Below are positions 34,357 through 42,970 of a DNA stretch of 64,000 bases, piece by piece. Within the stretch, counting starts at the first letter, position 1. Each line of letters begins with the position of its first letter. Made by a program: the position numbers and the translations under genes. Under the pieces are notes generated by a model that made no database searches, was not told where the DNA came from, and saw only the letters and a program-made list of their open reading frames with translations. Source of the DNA: Neobacillus sp. WH10 (lineage in GTDB: Bacteria > Bacillota > Bacilli > Bacillales > Cytobacillaceae); the NCBI RefSeq assembly GCF_030123405.1, contig NZ_CP126110.1, forward strand, positions 3,534,001 to 3,598,000, written 5' to 3'.

Positions 34357-35622
34357 TTACCCGGGAAATTTAGCATATTTTCGTTCTAATCGTTTTAACC
34401 TTGTTTCAAACTGCTCTAAAGTAATATGACTTTTCATTTGAGTTTGATTATTAGATTGTGTTAATTGTAATATCGCTTTTTGACAATATTTTATAGCAAG
34501 CTTGTAATCAATTAGTCTATGTTCATGTATTTTTGCAAGCTCCAGAAATGCCTCTAACCTTATCCGATCGTCATCGCAACCGACAACATCAAGGAACATT
34601 TTCTGAGCCATTGCCCAGTTGCGTTCTTTTTTGTGTTGATAAGCTAATATGAGTTTTGCTTGATAGGAAGTAACATCATTGCCAGTTGTAAGTTTGCTCA
34701 ATACCTTCTCTGCTTCTTTTTTTTCTCCTAAATTGGCAAACCAACGCCCAACCTCATATGATTCAGGTCTTGTTTGATTTCGGTCTATCCCATATAGTTG
34801 AAAAGTTAGATGGGTATATAAAGTAACGAGCGATAAAATGTCGATTTCATTATGCTTAAGGATCCCGAGTATTCCTTCGGGCTGTTTGCTTTCAATAAAA
34901 TCAAAATAAATCATCGGGGCTAAAAATCCTGGAATATCATCCACTCTTTCCAGTCCTAAAACCTCTTTCTCAACAATAGCCAATTTCATACGGTCTAATT
35001 TATGCTTCCAAAGCCTTCTTACTGCATGATAAAGATCAAAATGACCAAACGCAGGCAGTTTTGGAACATGCTCCCTTACAAGGGTATGTCTTGTTTTAAC
35101 TTGAGGCCAATCAAATGATTTTCCATTGTACGTAACCAGTGTTTTATAATTTACCTTTTCTAAAAAGCTTTGATATAAAGGTACCTCTGCACCAGGGTAC
35201 GGAAGTATGTGCTGTCTTAAAATAAGCTGTTCACCGGAAATACTCGCATATCCCAGTAAAAAAATTGTATTCCCGACTCCGCCTCCAAGTCCTGTTGTTT
35301 CGGTGTCGAAAAAGAATATTTCCTCTGCATGGTGTCCTTCTGCGGATAAAGGGTGACTGACCGACTGATTATTCCAAATGTCAACAGCCGTAAGAAAATC
35401 ACGAAAACAGTAATGCCCATGTTGATGTGATAGTGGGTATTTTACTTCTCTAATTAGACAATAATCTTGATCGAAAAAGTATGGAAATACATTTTCCTCT
35501 TCCCATTTCTCGCGGAAAGGTACTAAAACATTAAACGTTTTAGTAAGGGGATCCATTTTTTCGGGTTGGCTCCCTCCTGATAAGTGAGGTTTTAAGCGAT
35601 TTAACTTATTTTTTAACGACAT
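34357..35622 (-). CDS. mrfB: Exonuclease MrfB (YprB)
   Basis: A 421-residue DEDD-type 3'-5' exonuclease (RNase H-like fold) that works with MrfA in repair of mitomycin C lesions. The first exonuclease motif is FFDTETTGLGGG near residue 105; YNGKSFDWPQVKTRH provides the next acid and HNEIDILSLV the last. The C-terminal third is helical (TPR-like). Its start overlaps the mrfA stop by ten bases, so the two form an operon. Confidence 0.92.
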   Translation of the reverse strand: MSLKNKLNRLKPHLSGGSQPEKMDPLTKTFNVLVPFREKWEEENVFPYFFDQDYCLIREVKYPLSHQHGHYCFRDFLTAVDIWNNQSVSHPLSAEGHHAEEIFFFDTETTGLGGGVGNTIFLLGYASISGEQLILRQHILPYPGAEVPLYQSFLEKVNYKTLVTYNGKSFDWPQVKTRHTLVREHVPKLPAFGHFDLYHAVRRLWKHKLDRMKLAIVEKEVLGLERVDDIPGFLAPMIYFDFIESKQPEGILGILKHNEIDILSLVTLYTHLTFQLYGIDRNQTRPESYEVGRWFANLGEKKEAEKVLSKLTTGNDVTSYQAKLILAYQHKKERNWAMAQKMFLDVVGCDDDRIRLEAFLELAKIHEHRLIDYKLAIKYCQKAILQLTQSNNQTQMKSHITLEQFETRLKRLERKYAKFPG

Positions 35623-37919
35623 GGGTACACTTCCTTGCCCAAAGCAAAAGATTTCAAAAATGAATTAATAATTTTTAATGCATCCTTTTTAGCTGAATCA
35701 CTAATGGTGTCTGTTCCAATACATGACGGACAGCCGGATTCACATTGGCACCGATCAATCATTTTTTTCGTTTCGGAAAATACCTCTGACATCCCACTGT
35801 ATATTTTTTCACTTAAGCCAATTCCTCCTGGATATCGATCATAAAAGAAAATCGTTGGCTTCTCATTATGATCTGCCTTTACTTGCGGGATGACATGAAT
35901 ATCTTGAGGGTCAGCCATTACAAATAGTGGAGCAATATGATTTAAAGCATGTGCTGCTCCGACAAGCCCCTGCTCAAGTCGGTCCTGTCCCATTTCTGCA
36001 AACGGCTTATTCAATGAAATCCATGCTGCATTCGTATGAAGCTCTTCTTCAGGAAGATGAATTGGTCCAGATCCAATATTTTCGTGAGATTCAAATTTAA
36101 TTTTTTTAAAAATCGTTGCCATTGCCCGAACGCTTACATCCCCAAAACCGATTTCCGCCTCCTCCTTAGTCTGAAGCTTGTCTTCCTCTAACACTTTTAA
36201 TTGAACAGCTAAGTTGGCATCAGTAAAATAGTCTACATCCACTTCCCTTACAAATGCCTTCTTCTCGTCCCAGTCAAGCCTTTCAACTTGAAATTGTGTA
36301 CCTTGGTGTAAATAAATGGCTTCATCATGAAGAAGTGTCATTGCTGAAAATCGATCCATTTCTCCAATAACTTTTACATTAGCCACATCTGATTGATCGA
36401 CAATGATGACATTTTCCTGTGAAGCCGAGCGCAAGCTAATATTATGTGCTGGAAAAGAATCATTCATCCAATACCATTTATCTCCATTACGAAATAGGAT
36501 ACGCTCCTCAGATAAATATTCAAGCAGTTCATCAAGGGGGCCTGCATTTCCAAATTGCTCTCCCGCCTTAAATGGAAGCTCATAGGCAGCACATTTCAAG
36601 TGATCAATTAAAATAATGAGATTATCCGGGTTAATCCTTGCTGTTTCAGGGCTTTTAGTAAAAAAGTAATCAGGATTTTGAATAATATATTGATCAAGCG
36701 GACTAGAACTTGCCACCATAATGACCAGTGCTTCTCCGTGTCTTCTCCCTGCTCTTCCTGCTTGCTGCCATGCACTCGAAATCGTCCCTGGATAGCCTGT
36801 CATAATGCACACCTGAAGCTGTCCAATGTCAACCCCCAACTCAAGTGCATTTGTACTGACCACACCATATATCTCTCCGGAACGGAGGCCTTTTTCAATT
36901 TTTCTTCTTTCTGTTGGGAGGTAGCCGCCGCGATACCCCATAATAGATTTAGCACCTAACTGTTTTTTCACTAATTCTTGCAGATAGGTCAGAATAATTT
37001 CGACTCTCACCCTGCTTCTCGCAAAAACAATCGTTTGAATTTTATTTTTTAATAGTTCACCAGCAATTTTTCGAACTTCAAGTGTTGCACTTCTTCTAAT
37101 ATTTAAAGGTTTATTTACAATCGGTGGATTATAAAAGAGAAAATGCTTCGTCCCACTTGGGGCACCATTATTATCAATCAAATTTATTTTCTCTTCCGTT
37201 AAGTTTTTTGCATGCTCTAATGGGTTCGCAATCGTAGCGGATGTACAAATAAACACGGGATTGCTTCCGTAGTATTGGCAAATTCTTTTCAGTCTTCTAA
37301 TCACATTGGCAACATGGCTGCCAAATACACCGCGATATGTATGGAGCTCATCGATAACAACAAATTTTAGATTTTCAAATAGTGATACCCATTTAGTATG
37401 ATGCGGTAATATGGCTGAATGAAGCATATCTGGATTAGTAATAACAACATGACCGGCTTTTCGTACCCTTTGGCGGATATTAGCCGGCGTATCCCCGTCA
37501 TACGTATAGCTATTAATATCTACACCCGCAGCTTGAATTATTTCATTTATTTCACTCTTTTGATCTTGGGCTAGAGCTTTAGTTGGGAACATATAAAGAG
37601 CCCTTGAATCAGGATTTTTAAGAATCGTTTGCAAAACTGGAAGATTATAACAAATCGTTTTTCCTGAGGCCGTCGGTGTTACCGCTACGATACTTTTCCC
37701 CTCTGTAATTTTCTCATATGCTAATTTTTGATGAGCATAAAGCTGTTCAATTCCCTTGCTTTGAAGGGCTTTTCTTAAAAACGGATGTAAGTTTTCCGGG
37801 AAGGGCACAGTCTGAGCCGGCTTTTCCTCAATGGTTTGCCATGTGACAATATTCTCTTTAAATTCATCATTTATTTTTAATTCCTTTAGGATTTCTTGCA
37901 GGCTTTTTCTTAACTTCAT
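35613..37919 (-). CDS. mrfA: DEAH-box helicase MrfA (YprA)
   Basis: A 768-residue superfamily 2 helicase for UvrA-independent excision of mitomycin adducts. Motif I is VTPTASGKT near residue 80, motif II DELH in VVIDELHTYRG, and motif VI QQAGRAGRR. The C-terminal DUF1998 region has a four-cysteine cluster CQCESGCPSCIG. The ATG at 37919 was chosen because GAGG lies eight bases away; an upstream GTG (37928) is part of that site. Confidence 0.93.
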   Translation of the reverse strand: MKLRKSLQEILKELKINDEFKENIVTWQTIEEKPAQTVPFPENLHPFLRKALQSKGIEQLYAHQKLAYEKITEGKSIVAVTPTASGKTICYNLPVLQTILKNPDSRALYMFPTKALAQDQKSEINEIIQAAGVDINSYTYDGDTPANIRQRVRKAGHVVITNPDMLHSAILPHHTKWVSLFENLKFVVIDELHTYRGVFGSHVANVIRRLKRICQYYGSNPVFICTSATIANPLEHAKNLTEEKINLIDNNGAPSGTKHFLFYNPPIVNKPLNIRRSATLEVRKIAGELLKNKIQTIVFARSRVRVEIILTYLQELVKKQLGAKSIMGYRGGYLPTERRKIEKGLRSGEIYGVVSTNALELGVDIGQLQVCIMTGYPGTISSAWQQAGRAGRRHGEALVIMVASSSPLDQYIIQNPDYFFTKSPETARINPDNLIILIDHLKCAAYELPFKAGEQFGNAGPLDELLEYLSEERILFRNGDKWYWMNDSFPAHNISLRSASQENVIIVDQSDVANVKVIGEMDRFSAMTLLHDEAIYLHQGTQFQVERLDWDEKKAFVREVDVDYFTDANLAVQLKVLEEDKLQTKEEAEIGFGDVSVRAMATIFKKIKFESHENIGSGPIHLPEEELHTNAAWISLNKPFAEMGQDRLEQGLVGAAHALNHIAPLFVMADPQDIHVIPQVKADHNEKPTIFFYDRYPGGIGLSEKIYSGMSEVFSETKKMIDRCQCESGCPSCIGTDTISDSAKKDALKIINSFLKSFALGKEVYPCR

Positions 37920-38111
37920 GAACCTCACCTCGTACCTTTATTTTAGCGAATAGACGTTCGTTATTAAAGAAAAAAACAAAATTTTTTACATTAATAGAAT
38001 CGGTATATTCTTCCAATATCATTTATACAAAATAAACATGAATGAAATTAAACTATTCCTGATATTTTTGATACAATTAATAGTAACTGAAATGAATATG
38101 AAGGTGATTGA

Positions 38112-38810
38112 ATGAGAATAGAAGAAATCAAAAGGGTACTCTCTGATTTCACCCTTTTTCGCGAATTAAACGAATTTGAATTAACAAAGGTTGCTGATAT
38201 CGCGATTGCAAGGGATTGGAAAAAGCAGAGTCATGTTTTTCTTCAAGGTGATCCGCTGCAGAATGTTTATTTTATTTATGACGGTAAAATCAAAATCTAC
38301 AAAAGTGATGTCAATGGTAAAGAACAAATTGTTACCATCGCAAAAAAAGGTGAAATGTTTCCACATGTAGGTTTTTTTAGAAGGGGAAATTACCCTGCAT
38401 ATGCAGAGGTACTAGAGCCGTCAACACTAATTGCTGTTCCCATTTCAAAATTTGAATCCGTACTAATTGACAATCCTGAGCTTTGCATCAAGGTCTTTAA
38501 GGTCCTTGGCGAGAAAATCGTTGATTTACAAGACCGGCTTGAAGAACAAATTCTTAATAATACATATGAACAGATCATCAAGCTTCTCATCCGGCTTGCA
38601 CAAAAATATGGGATGGAGAAAGAAGCCGGTATAATCCTTCTAAAGTCTGAATTCACTAACAAGGACCTTGCCAATATGATTGGAACCACCAGAGAAACAA
38701 TTAGCCGGACGTTAACAAAAATGAAAAAAGATGAGTTAATCGAAGTAGATGACAGTGGAAACATGATCGTTAATGTTGAACTGCTTATGAAAGAAATCAA
38801 CTTAATTTAA
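38112..38810 (+). CDS. Crp/Fnr family transcriptional regulator 2
   Basis: A 232-residue paralogue of the regulator at 27871, sharing long stretches such as GEMFPH, PELCIK and KVLGEKIVDLQ. It has a cNMP-binding-like barrel, a dimer helix and a winged helix-turn-helix with NKDLANMIGTTRETISRTL near residue 185. The E-x-x-S-R predicts the same TGTGA target. No Fe-S cysteine cluster is present. It is convergent with hcp, whose promoter carries a matching box. AAGGTG precedes the ATG. Confidence 0.9.
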   Translation: MRIEEIKRVLSDFTLFRELNEFELTKVADIAIARDWKKQSHVFLQGDPLQNVYFIYDGKIKIYKSDVNGKEQIVTIAKKGEMFPHVGFFRRGNYPAYAEVLEPSTLIAVPISKFESVLIDNPELCIKVFKVLGEKIVDLQDRLEEQILNNTYEQIIKLLIRLAQKYGMEKEAGIILLKSEFTNKDLANMIGTTRETISRTLTKMKKDELIEVDDSGNMIVNVELLMKEINLI

Positions 38811-38815
38811 ACATA

Positions 38816-38848
38816 AAACACCGCAGCGATGGATGCTGTGGTGTTTTA
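38816..38848. terminator. Bidirectional terminator
   Basis: Stem AAACACCGCAGC/GCTGTGGTGTTT between the convergent regulator and hcp genes, flanked by T and A runs. Confidence 0.88.
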
Positions 38849-38854
38849 CATTTA

Positions 38855-40150
38855 TTATTTTGTTAACTGAAGCATGTCTTCCATGTCTTCTTTGGCCGTA
38901 CTGATCAATTTTAGATTGAATGTATCTTGAAGAACCTTCAAAACTCCTTCAGAAATAAATTCAGGTGGTTTTGGTCCAATCCGGATATCTTTAATTCCTA
39001 AACTGAAAAGCCCTAAAAGAATTGCTACTGCTTTTTGCTCAAACCAAGACAATACAATGCTAACTGGAAGTTCATTCACTTCGCAGCCAAATGCATCTGC
39101 TAATGCCATGGCAATTTTCACGGTAGAACCGGAGTTATTGCACTGTCCCAAATCAATATAACGAGGAATGTTTGTTCCAGGAACAACACCGTAGTCCACA
39201 TCATTAAAACGGAATTTTCCGCAGGAAGTGGTCAAAATAACCGTTTCCGGAGGAAGTGATGTTGCCAGTTCACGGTAGTAGTCACCGCCATGACCAGGTG
39301 CATCACAGCCAGCAATAACAAAGAAGCGTTTAATTTTCCCCGTTTTTACAGCGTCAATTACTTCCGGTGCAATACCTAGAACTGTTTCATGATGGAAGCC
39401 TGTAAGCAACGTTGCTTCAGACTCGATTGCCGCTTCAGGAAGCTCTAAGGCTCTCTCAATTAGAGGAGAAAAATCATCATTGAGAATTTTTTCGACATTT
39501 TCAAGTCCTGCCACTTCATAGGTAAACATTCTGTCAGCATATGTTCCTTTGATTGGCATCACACAGTTAGTCGTCGCTAAAATTGCCCCTGGGAATTTTT
39601 CGAAAAGCCGGCGTTGATCATACCATGCCTTGCCGATGTTCCCTTTTAAATGTGAATATTTCTTTAGAGCAGGATAGCCGTGTGCAGGCAGCATCTCCGA
39701 ATGCGTATAAATATTAATACCTTTGCCCTCTGTCTGCTTCAATAATTCTTCTAAGGCGAAAAGATTATGACCCGTAACAACGATGCATTTGCCTTCAATT
39801 TTGTTTTGGCTTACTCGTACTGGCTCTGGGATACCTAATCGCTTTGTATGTGCCTCATCTAGCATACCCATAACGCGGACAGCAGCCTGCCCTACCTTCA
39901 TCGCCATATCGATATGTTCTTGAACGTTAAAATTAGAATTCGTTAATGACAGATAAAGAGCTTCATGGGTAGTTGCATCAACAAACGGATCTGTTACCCC
40001 TAGTTGATTAGCATGTGTCCGATAGGCCGCAATTCCTTTTAATCCAAAAATAATCGTATCTTGTAAGCTTGCAATTGTCTCATCTTTACCGCAAACACCC
40101 ATAACCGTACAACCGCCAGATGGAGTTTGTTCACATTGATAACAGAACAT
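38855..40150 (-). CDS. hcp: Hybrid cluster protein / hydroxylamine reductase (short type)
   Basis: A 431-residue Hcp, shorter than the usual 540-550, consistent with the class III form lacking one helical bundle. The N-terminal cluster cysteines C3, C6, C14 and C20 have CX2CX7CX5C spacing ([4Fe-4S]). Hybrid cluster ligands are seen in GHNLFALEE, ATTNCVMPIKG, VIAGCDAPGHGG, LTTSCGKFRF, GQCNNSGS and SWFEQKA. Hcp proteins reduce NO or hydroxylamine and respond to nitrosative stress. A Crp/Fnr box with TATACT -10 lies upstream. Confidence 0.94.
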   Translation of the reverse strand: MFCYQCEQTPSGGCTVMGVCGKDETIASLQDTIIFGLKGIAAYRTHANQLGVTDPFVDATTHEALYLSLTNSNFNVQEHIDMAMKVGQAAVRVMGMLDEAHTKRLGIPEPVRVSQNKIEGKCIVVTGHNLFALEELLKQTEGKGINIYTHSEMLPAHGYPALKKYSHLKGNIGKAWYDQRRLFEKFPGAILATTNCVMPIKGTYADRMFTYEVAGLENVEKILNDDFSPLIERALELPEAAIESEATLLTGFHHETVLGIAPEVIDAVKTGKIKRFFVIAGCDAPGHGGDYYRELATSLPPETVILTTSCGKFRFNDVDYGVVPGTNIPRYIDLGQCNNSGSTVKIAMALADAFGCEVNELPVSIVLSWFEQKAVAILLGLFSLGIKDIRIGPKPPEFISEGVLKVLQDTFNLKLISTAKEDMEDMLQLTK

Positions 40151-40210
40151 ATAGCTACCTCGCTTTCCATTATTTACTGCTTTAGAGTATATTTTTTTAT
40201 TAATATTTGT

Positions 40211-40226
40211 TGTGATTTAAATCACT
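40211..40226. promoter_or_regulatory. Crp/Fnr-type box before hcp
   Basis: TGTGATTTAAATCACT fits TGTGA-N6-TCAC(A/T). On the minus strand a -10 TATACT (40186-40191) is centred 30 bases downstream, so the box would lie near -40. The divergent small heat shock gene is about 100 bases away on the other side. Confidence 0.8.
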
Positions 40227-40318
40227 TAAAACACGTTGTAATAAATTGTTCAAAAAGTTATTACATTAAAATGGCGGCACATACCCAGTTTTATTGGCAT
40301 ATGATATGGAGTGAAATA

Positions 40319-40816
40319 ATGGAAAGTGAGGGAACAATGATGTCATCCATGCTTCCGAGTGATAAAAATAACTCTAAAAAGCCAGAACCATTTCGTGAAA
40401 TAGTCAAAACAATGAACGACTTCTTCGCTGAAAAACCAGTTCGCGGATTTTTACAATCGATTGATGACTTTTTCAAAACCCCGTTTCCTGTTGCGGCAGG
40501 TTTTCCTGTAGAAACAGTTGAAACTGGGAAGGAATATATTATTACTGCTGAGCTTCCAGGAGTGAAAAGAGACCAAATCCAATTAAATATTACTGGGAAC
40601 CTTGTAACTATTTCTGTTGAAAATAATGAGCTAGAAACAGAGGAAAACGAACAAACACAAGTTCATCGTCGAAAATTTTTTCGACAACAATCGTCAAGAA
40701 CCATTTCCCTTCCATATGTGATTAATGAAAAAATGGTAAAAGCTTCTTACCGGGATGGATTACTACAAATCAGAATTCCCCAGGTAAAAGGAAAAAGCAT
40801 CGAAATAGAAGAATAG
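40319..40816 (+). CDS. Hsp20/alpha-crystallin family small heat shock protein
   Basis: A 165-residue ATP-independent holdase. The alpha-crystallin domain spans about residues 60-160, with FPVETVETGKEYIITAELPG (20 residues) near its start and AELPGVKRDQIQ. The C-terminal I-x-I/V-like anchor is weak (IRIPQVKGKSIEIEE). The ATG at 40319 was chosen because GGAG lies seven bases upstream; the in-frame extension to 40127 reads through the hcp promoter and is not protein-like. Divergent from hcp. A terminator follows. Confidence 0.87.
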   Translation: MESEGTMMSSMLPSDKNNSKKPEPFREIVKTMNDFFAEKPVRGFLQSIDDFFKTPFPVAAGFPVETVETGKEYIITAELPGVKRDQIQLNITGNLVTISVENNELETEENEQTQVHRRKFFRQQSSRTISLPYVINEKMVKASYRDGLLQIRIPQVKGKSIEIEE

Positions 40817-40850
40817 CAAAGTAAAATAACACTTGATCTTCTAAATAGAA

Positions 40851-40878
40851 AAGACGGCTATTGACAGCCGTCTTTTTT
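40851..40878. terminator. Terminator of hsp20 and yppG
   Basis: Stem AAGACGGCT/AGCCGTCTT with a six-base loop and T6, between convergent genes. Confidence 0.92.
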
Positions 40879-40879
40879 A

Positions 40880-41437
40880 TTAAGCCTTAAAGAAGCCTCC
40901 AAACCCTTTGACAAGCGACGAAACTTGGTTTACAGCATTCATCATTGTACCTGCTGTATTGACCATTTTATTAAAATCGACTGACCCGTCCTGCGACTTG
41001 AAGGAATTCATAATTGATTTCATAGTCCCAGGTTGTTTCTGCATCATACTTTGTTTTGGATATGGGTTCATCATAGGAAAAGCATTCATTGGCATATAGG
41101 CTTGAGGTCGTACTATTTCTTCCTTTGGCTGCAACGGATTATGAAAAAGGAACTGCGAATCCTTTTGTGAATACTGTTGATTTTGGTATGGCGCATTTTG
41201 CGGAACGAATCCAAGTTGATAGCTTTGACCATTTGGCTGCATATCTTGCTGAAAATAAGGGTTTTGTTGTTGGAAAGCCATAAAATCATAATTTTGGGGG
41301 TTCATTTGATATGGCATTAGTTGATTTCGATAAAAATAATGTTGCGGGTTCCATTGTTGACCAATAGGAACTTGGTGCACCATTTGCCCCGAATATCCAT
41401 GATGAACGTAATGATTTGGTTTATTTTTACCAAACAT
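40880..41437 (-). CDS. yppG: YppG-like protein, Gln/Asn/Pro-rich
   Basis: A 185-residue low-complexity protein rich in Q, N, P, Y and M in its first 120 residues (for example PQNYDFMAFQQQNPYFQQ). The C-terminal segment is more conserved: NKMVNTAGTMMNAVNQ followed by LVKGFGGFF. This matches the YppG family found in spore formers; a spore coat or crust function is plausible but unproven. The ATG at 41437 is preferred to a TTG at 41458, since GGAGG follows that TTG. Confidence 0.82.
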   Translation of the reverse strand: MFGKNKPNHYVHHGYSGQMVHQVPIGQQWNPQHYFYRNQLMPYQMNPQNYDFMAFQQQNPYFQQDMQPNGQSYQLGFVPQNAPYQNQQYSQKDSQFLFHNPLQPKEEIVRPQAYMPMNAFPMMNPYPKQSMMQKQPGTMKSIMNSFKSQDGSVDFNKMVNTAGTMMNAVNQVSSLVKGFGGFFKA

Positions 41438-41623
41438 GGGCAAACATCTCCTCCACAAATATCTCTATTACAGATTATGAAGGTTCGAAAAAAAGGTGAT
41501 TATATTGAATCTTTCGTCAATGTCTAATTAAGAAGAATTTTGTCTAAAGTTTAAATATTTTAAAAACTATAAATCCTTTTATTTCGTGGTACGATAAAAA
41601 AAATGATGAAGGAGGAGCTATTT

Positions 41624-41833
41624 ATGGACATTCGCGAATTAAAAAGCAAATTTAATCAAAGTCGGGAATTCAAAACAGATGACGTTAACTCTTTAATGGA
41701 TTTTGCTAAGAAAGCGTATATTCATAATGAAATTACCATTAAAGAATATCGCATTCTTGTCCGTGAGCTTGAAAAACAGGGAGCGGTAATACCTGATACT
41801 GAATATGAAAACTCCCTCATCGAATATTCTTAA
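41624..41833 (+). CDS. yppF: YppF-like protein
   Basis: A 69-residue basic, helical protein (MDIRELKSKFNQSREF..., VNSLMDFAKKAYI, YRILVRELEKQG). The ATG at 41624 has GGAGG eight bases upstream; an earlier ATG at 41603 does not. Position between yppG and yppE matches B. subtilis yppF. Function unknown. Confidence 0.82.
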   Translation: MDIRELKSKFNQSREFKTDDVNSLMDFAKKAYIHNEITIKEYRILVRELEKQGAVIPDTEYENSLIEYS

Positions 41834-41849
41834 AAATTATGATTCAAAG

Positions 41850-41876
41850 AGAGATGCCCAAAAAAGCATCTCTTCT
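41850..41876. terminator. Terminator between yppF and yppE
   Basis: Stem AGAGATGC/GCATCTCT with an eight-base loop; TCTTCTCT follows on the plus strand. Between convergent genes. Confidence 0.82.
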
Positions 41877-42233
41877 CTAATTTTTAATCACTTTAATTAC
41901 TTCCTGGAGAAAATATTCAACAGTTCGTTGAGAATTTAAAAACCTTGTTCTGCTAGTTTCTGAGAAAAAGGCTTGAATCGAGAGCTGTTCGATATGTTCT
42001 GTTGTCGTTTTGATCTGCTTCAAATGCAAGTGTTTATGATTTGATAATGAAAGCCATTTTTTCATTGCTTTTTCCCACTTATCATTTATTTCCTTAACTT
42101 CATTTGCAAATGGCTTAATGACCTCATGAAAATCATGTTTAATTCCTGTCTCTCTGCCCTCTTGATAGTATTTCAAAAATAAGCGATTATAATATAAGAG
42201 TTCTTCAGTTAGGTAAAGTATTTCTTCAGGCAT
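41877..42233 (-). CDS. yppE: YppE-like protein (DUF1798)
   Basis: A 118-residue all-helical protein, LTEELLYYNRLFLKYY near the N-terminus and TRFLNSQRTVEYFLQEVIK at the end, as in the four-helix DUF1798 family. Cytosolic, function unknown. The next gene upstream is separated by a terminator, so it is probably transcribed alone. Confidence 0.82.
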   Translation of the reverse strand: MPEEILYLTEELLYYNRLFLKYYQEGRETGIKHDFHEVIKPFANEVKEINDKWEKAMKKWLSLSNHKHLHLKQIKTTTEHIEQLSIQAFFSETSRTRFLNSQRTVEYFLQEVIKVIKN

Positions 42234-42269
42234 CTCTATTTTATCCCTTCTAAATCTTCAAATAAAAAA

Positions 42270-42292
42270 GTAGCAAAGTATTTGTTTGCTAC
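42270..42292 (-). terminator. Terminator of the 94-residue coiled-coil gene
   Basis: Minus strand stem GTAGCAAA/TTTGCTAC followed by T6, 15 bases after the stop codon. Confidence 0.9.
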
Positions 42293-42307
42293 TCTCATTC
42301 AATACTA

Positions 42308-42592
42308 TCATTTTAGCTGTAATGATAAGCCTAATTCAAGTTTTAATGGCTTAGGAACCTGGTTTAGGTCGGAATCTGATATTTCCTCGTATTCGATAAC
42401 ATTGGCTATTTTATTTTCTATTTCTGATAGCTTTTGAACCGGTACAGTTAATTTTTCTTGTTCATGCCTGTTCAAATTTATGCGAAGGTCGGAGAATGAT
42501 GCTTCGAGAACCGACCCCAATTCTTCTAATTGATCGTATATTTCTGTCAGCATAGTAAGCAGTTTTTCCTTTTCGGACAATGGCTTATTCAT
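42308..42592 (-). CDS. Hypothetical helical protein, 94 residues
   Basis: A charged protein with a probable coiled coil in its first 70 residues (EKLLTMLTEIYDQLEELGSV, VQKLSEIENKIANVIEY). No cysteine, no membrane segment. The start has AGGAGGG upstream. It occupies the place of yppD in the B. subtilis order, but I cannot confirm homology to it. Function unknown. Confidence 0.68.
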   Translation of the reverse strand: MNKPLSEKEKLLTMLTEIYDQLEELGSVLEASFSDLRINLNRHEQEKLTVPVQKLSEIENKIANVIEYEEISDSDLNQVPKPLKLELGLSLQLK

Positions 42593-42738
42593 TTATAAAA
42601 CCCTCCTCGCGATAATCTATAAGGTAATATTCTCCTTCTTTGATTAGCTTCCTTCTCTCTTGACAAAACTAGAAGAAGTTCGTCAAAGAAAGTGTAAAAT
42701 CTGCAATCATTCCTTTTACTTTCGACAATCAATAATCC

Positions 42739-42768
42739 GCATGAAAAACTGAAAAAGCGTACAAGCTA
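42739..42768 (+). promoter_or_regulatory. Candidate sigma-G promoter of sspM
   Basis: GCATG (42739-42743), an 18-bp spacer and CAAGCTA (42762-42768). This fits the sigma-G form GHATR-N18-CATNHTA except in the middle of the -10. It lies 18 bases before the sspM start codon. Forespore expression is what the product predicts. Confidence 0.5.
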
Positions 42769-42786
42769 GTATTGGAGGTGTTTTTG

Positions 42787-42894
42787 ATGTCAAAGAAGAA
42801 AAAACAAACCAATAAACAAACACAATCTGAACCAGAAAAAAGAGTTGGGTATGGTGACAAAAAAATGGAAGGGCCAGATCGTCCTTCTACATAA
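42787..42894 (+). CDS. sspM: Small acid-soluble spore protein M
   Basis: A 35-residue very basic protein, MSKKKKQTNKQTQSEPEKR at the start and ending KKMEGPDRPST. The GP-(D/N)-RPST end matches B. subtilis SspM, and the position between yppE and yppC is conserved. GGAGGTG lies six bases upstream of the ATG. Minor spore-core protein. Too short for routine ORF finding. Confidence 0.88.
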   Translation: MSKKKKQTNKQTQSEPEKRVGYGDKKMEGPDRPST

Positions 42895-42944
42895 GAAAAG
42901 CCGAAGAGCCTTGATCAGAGGCGGTATAGGGATGAAATGTGAAC

Positions 42945-42968
42945 AAAAGCAAGGGGACCCTTGCTTTT
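42945..42968. terminator. Terminator between sspM and yppC
   Basis: Stem AAAAGCAAGGG/CCCTTGCTTTT with a GA loop between convergent genes. Confidence 0.9.
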
Positions 42969-42970
42969 TC

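Noticed and set aside
40127..40318. 64-residue N-terminal extension of the Hsp20 protein
   Set aside because: It reads across the hcp promoter and Crp/Fnr box; a good ribosome site precedes the ATG at 40319.
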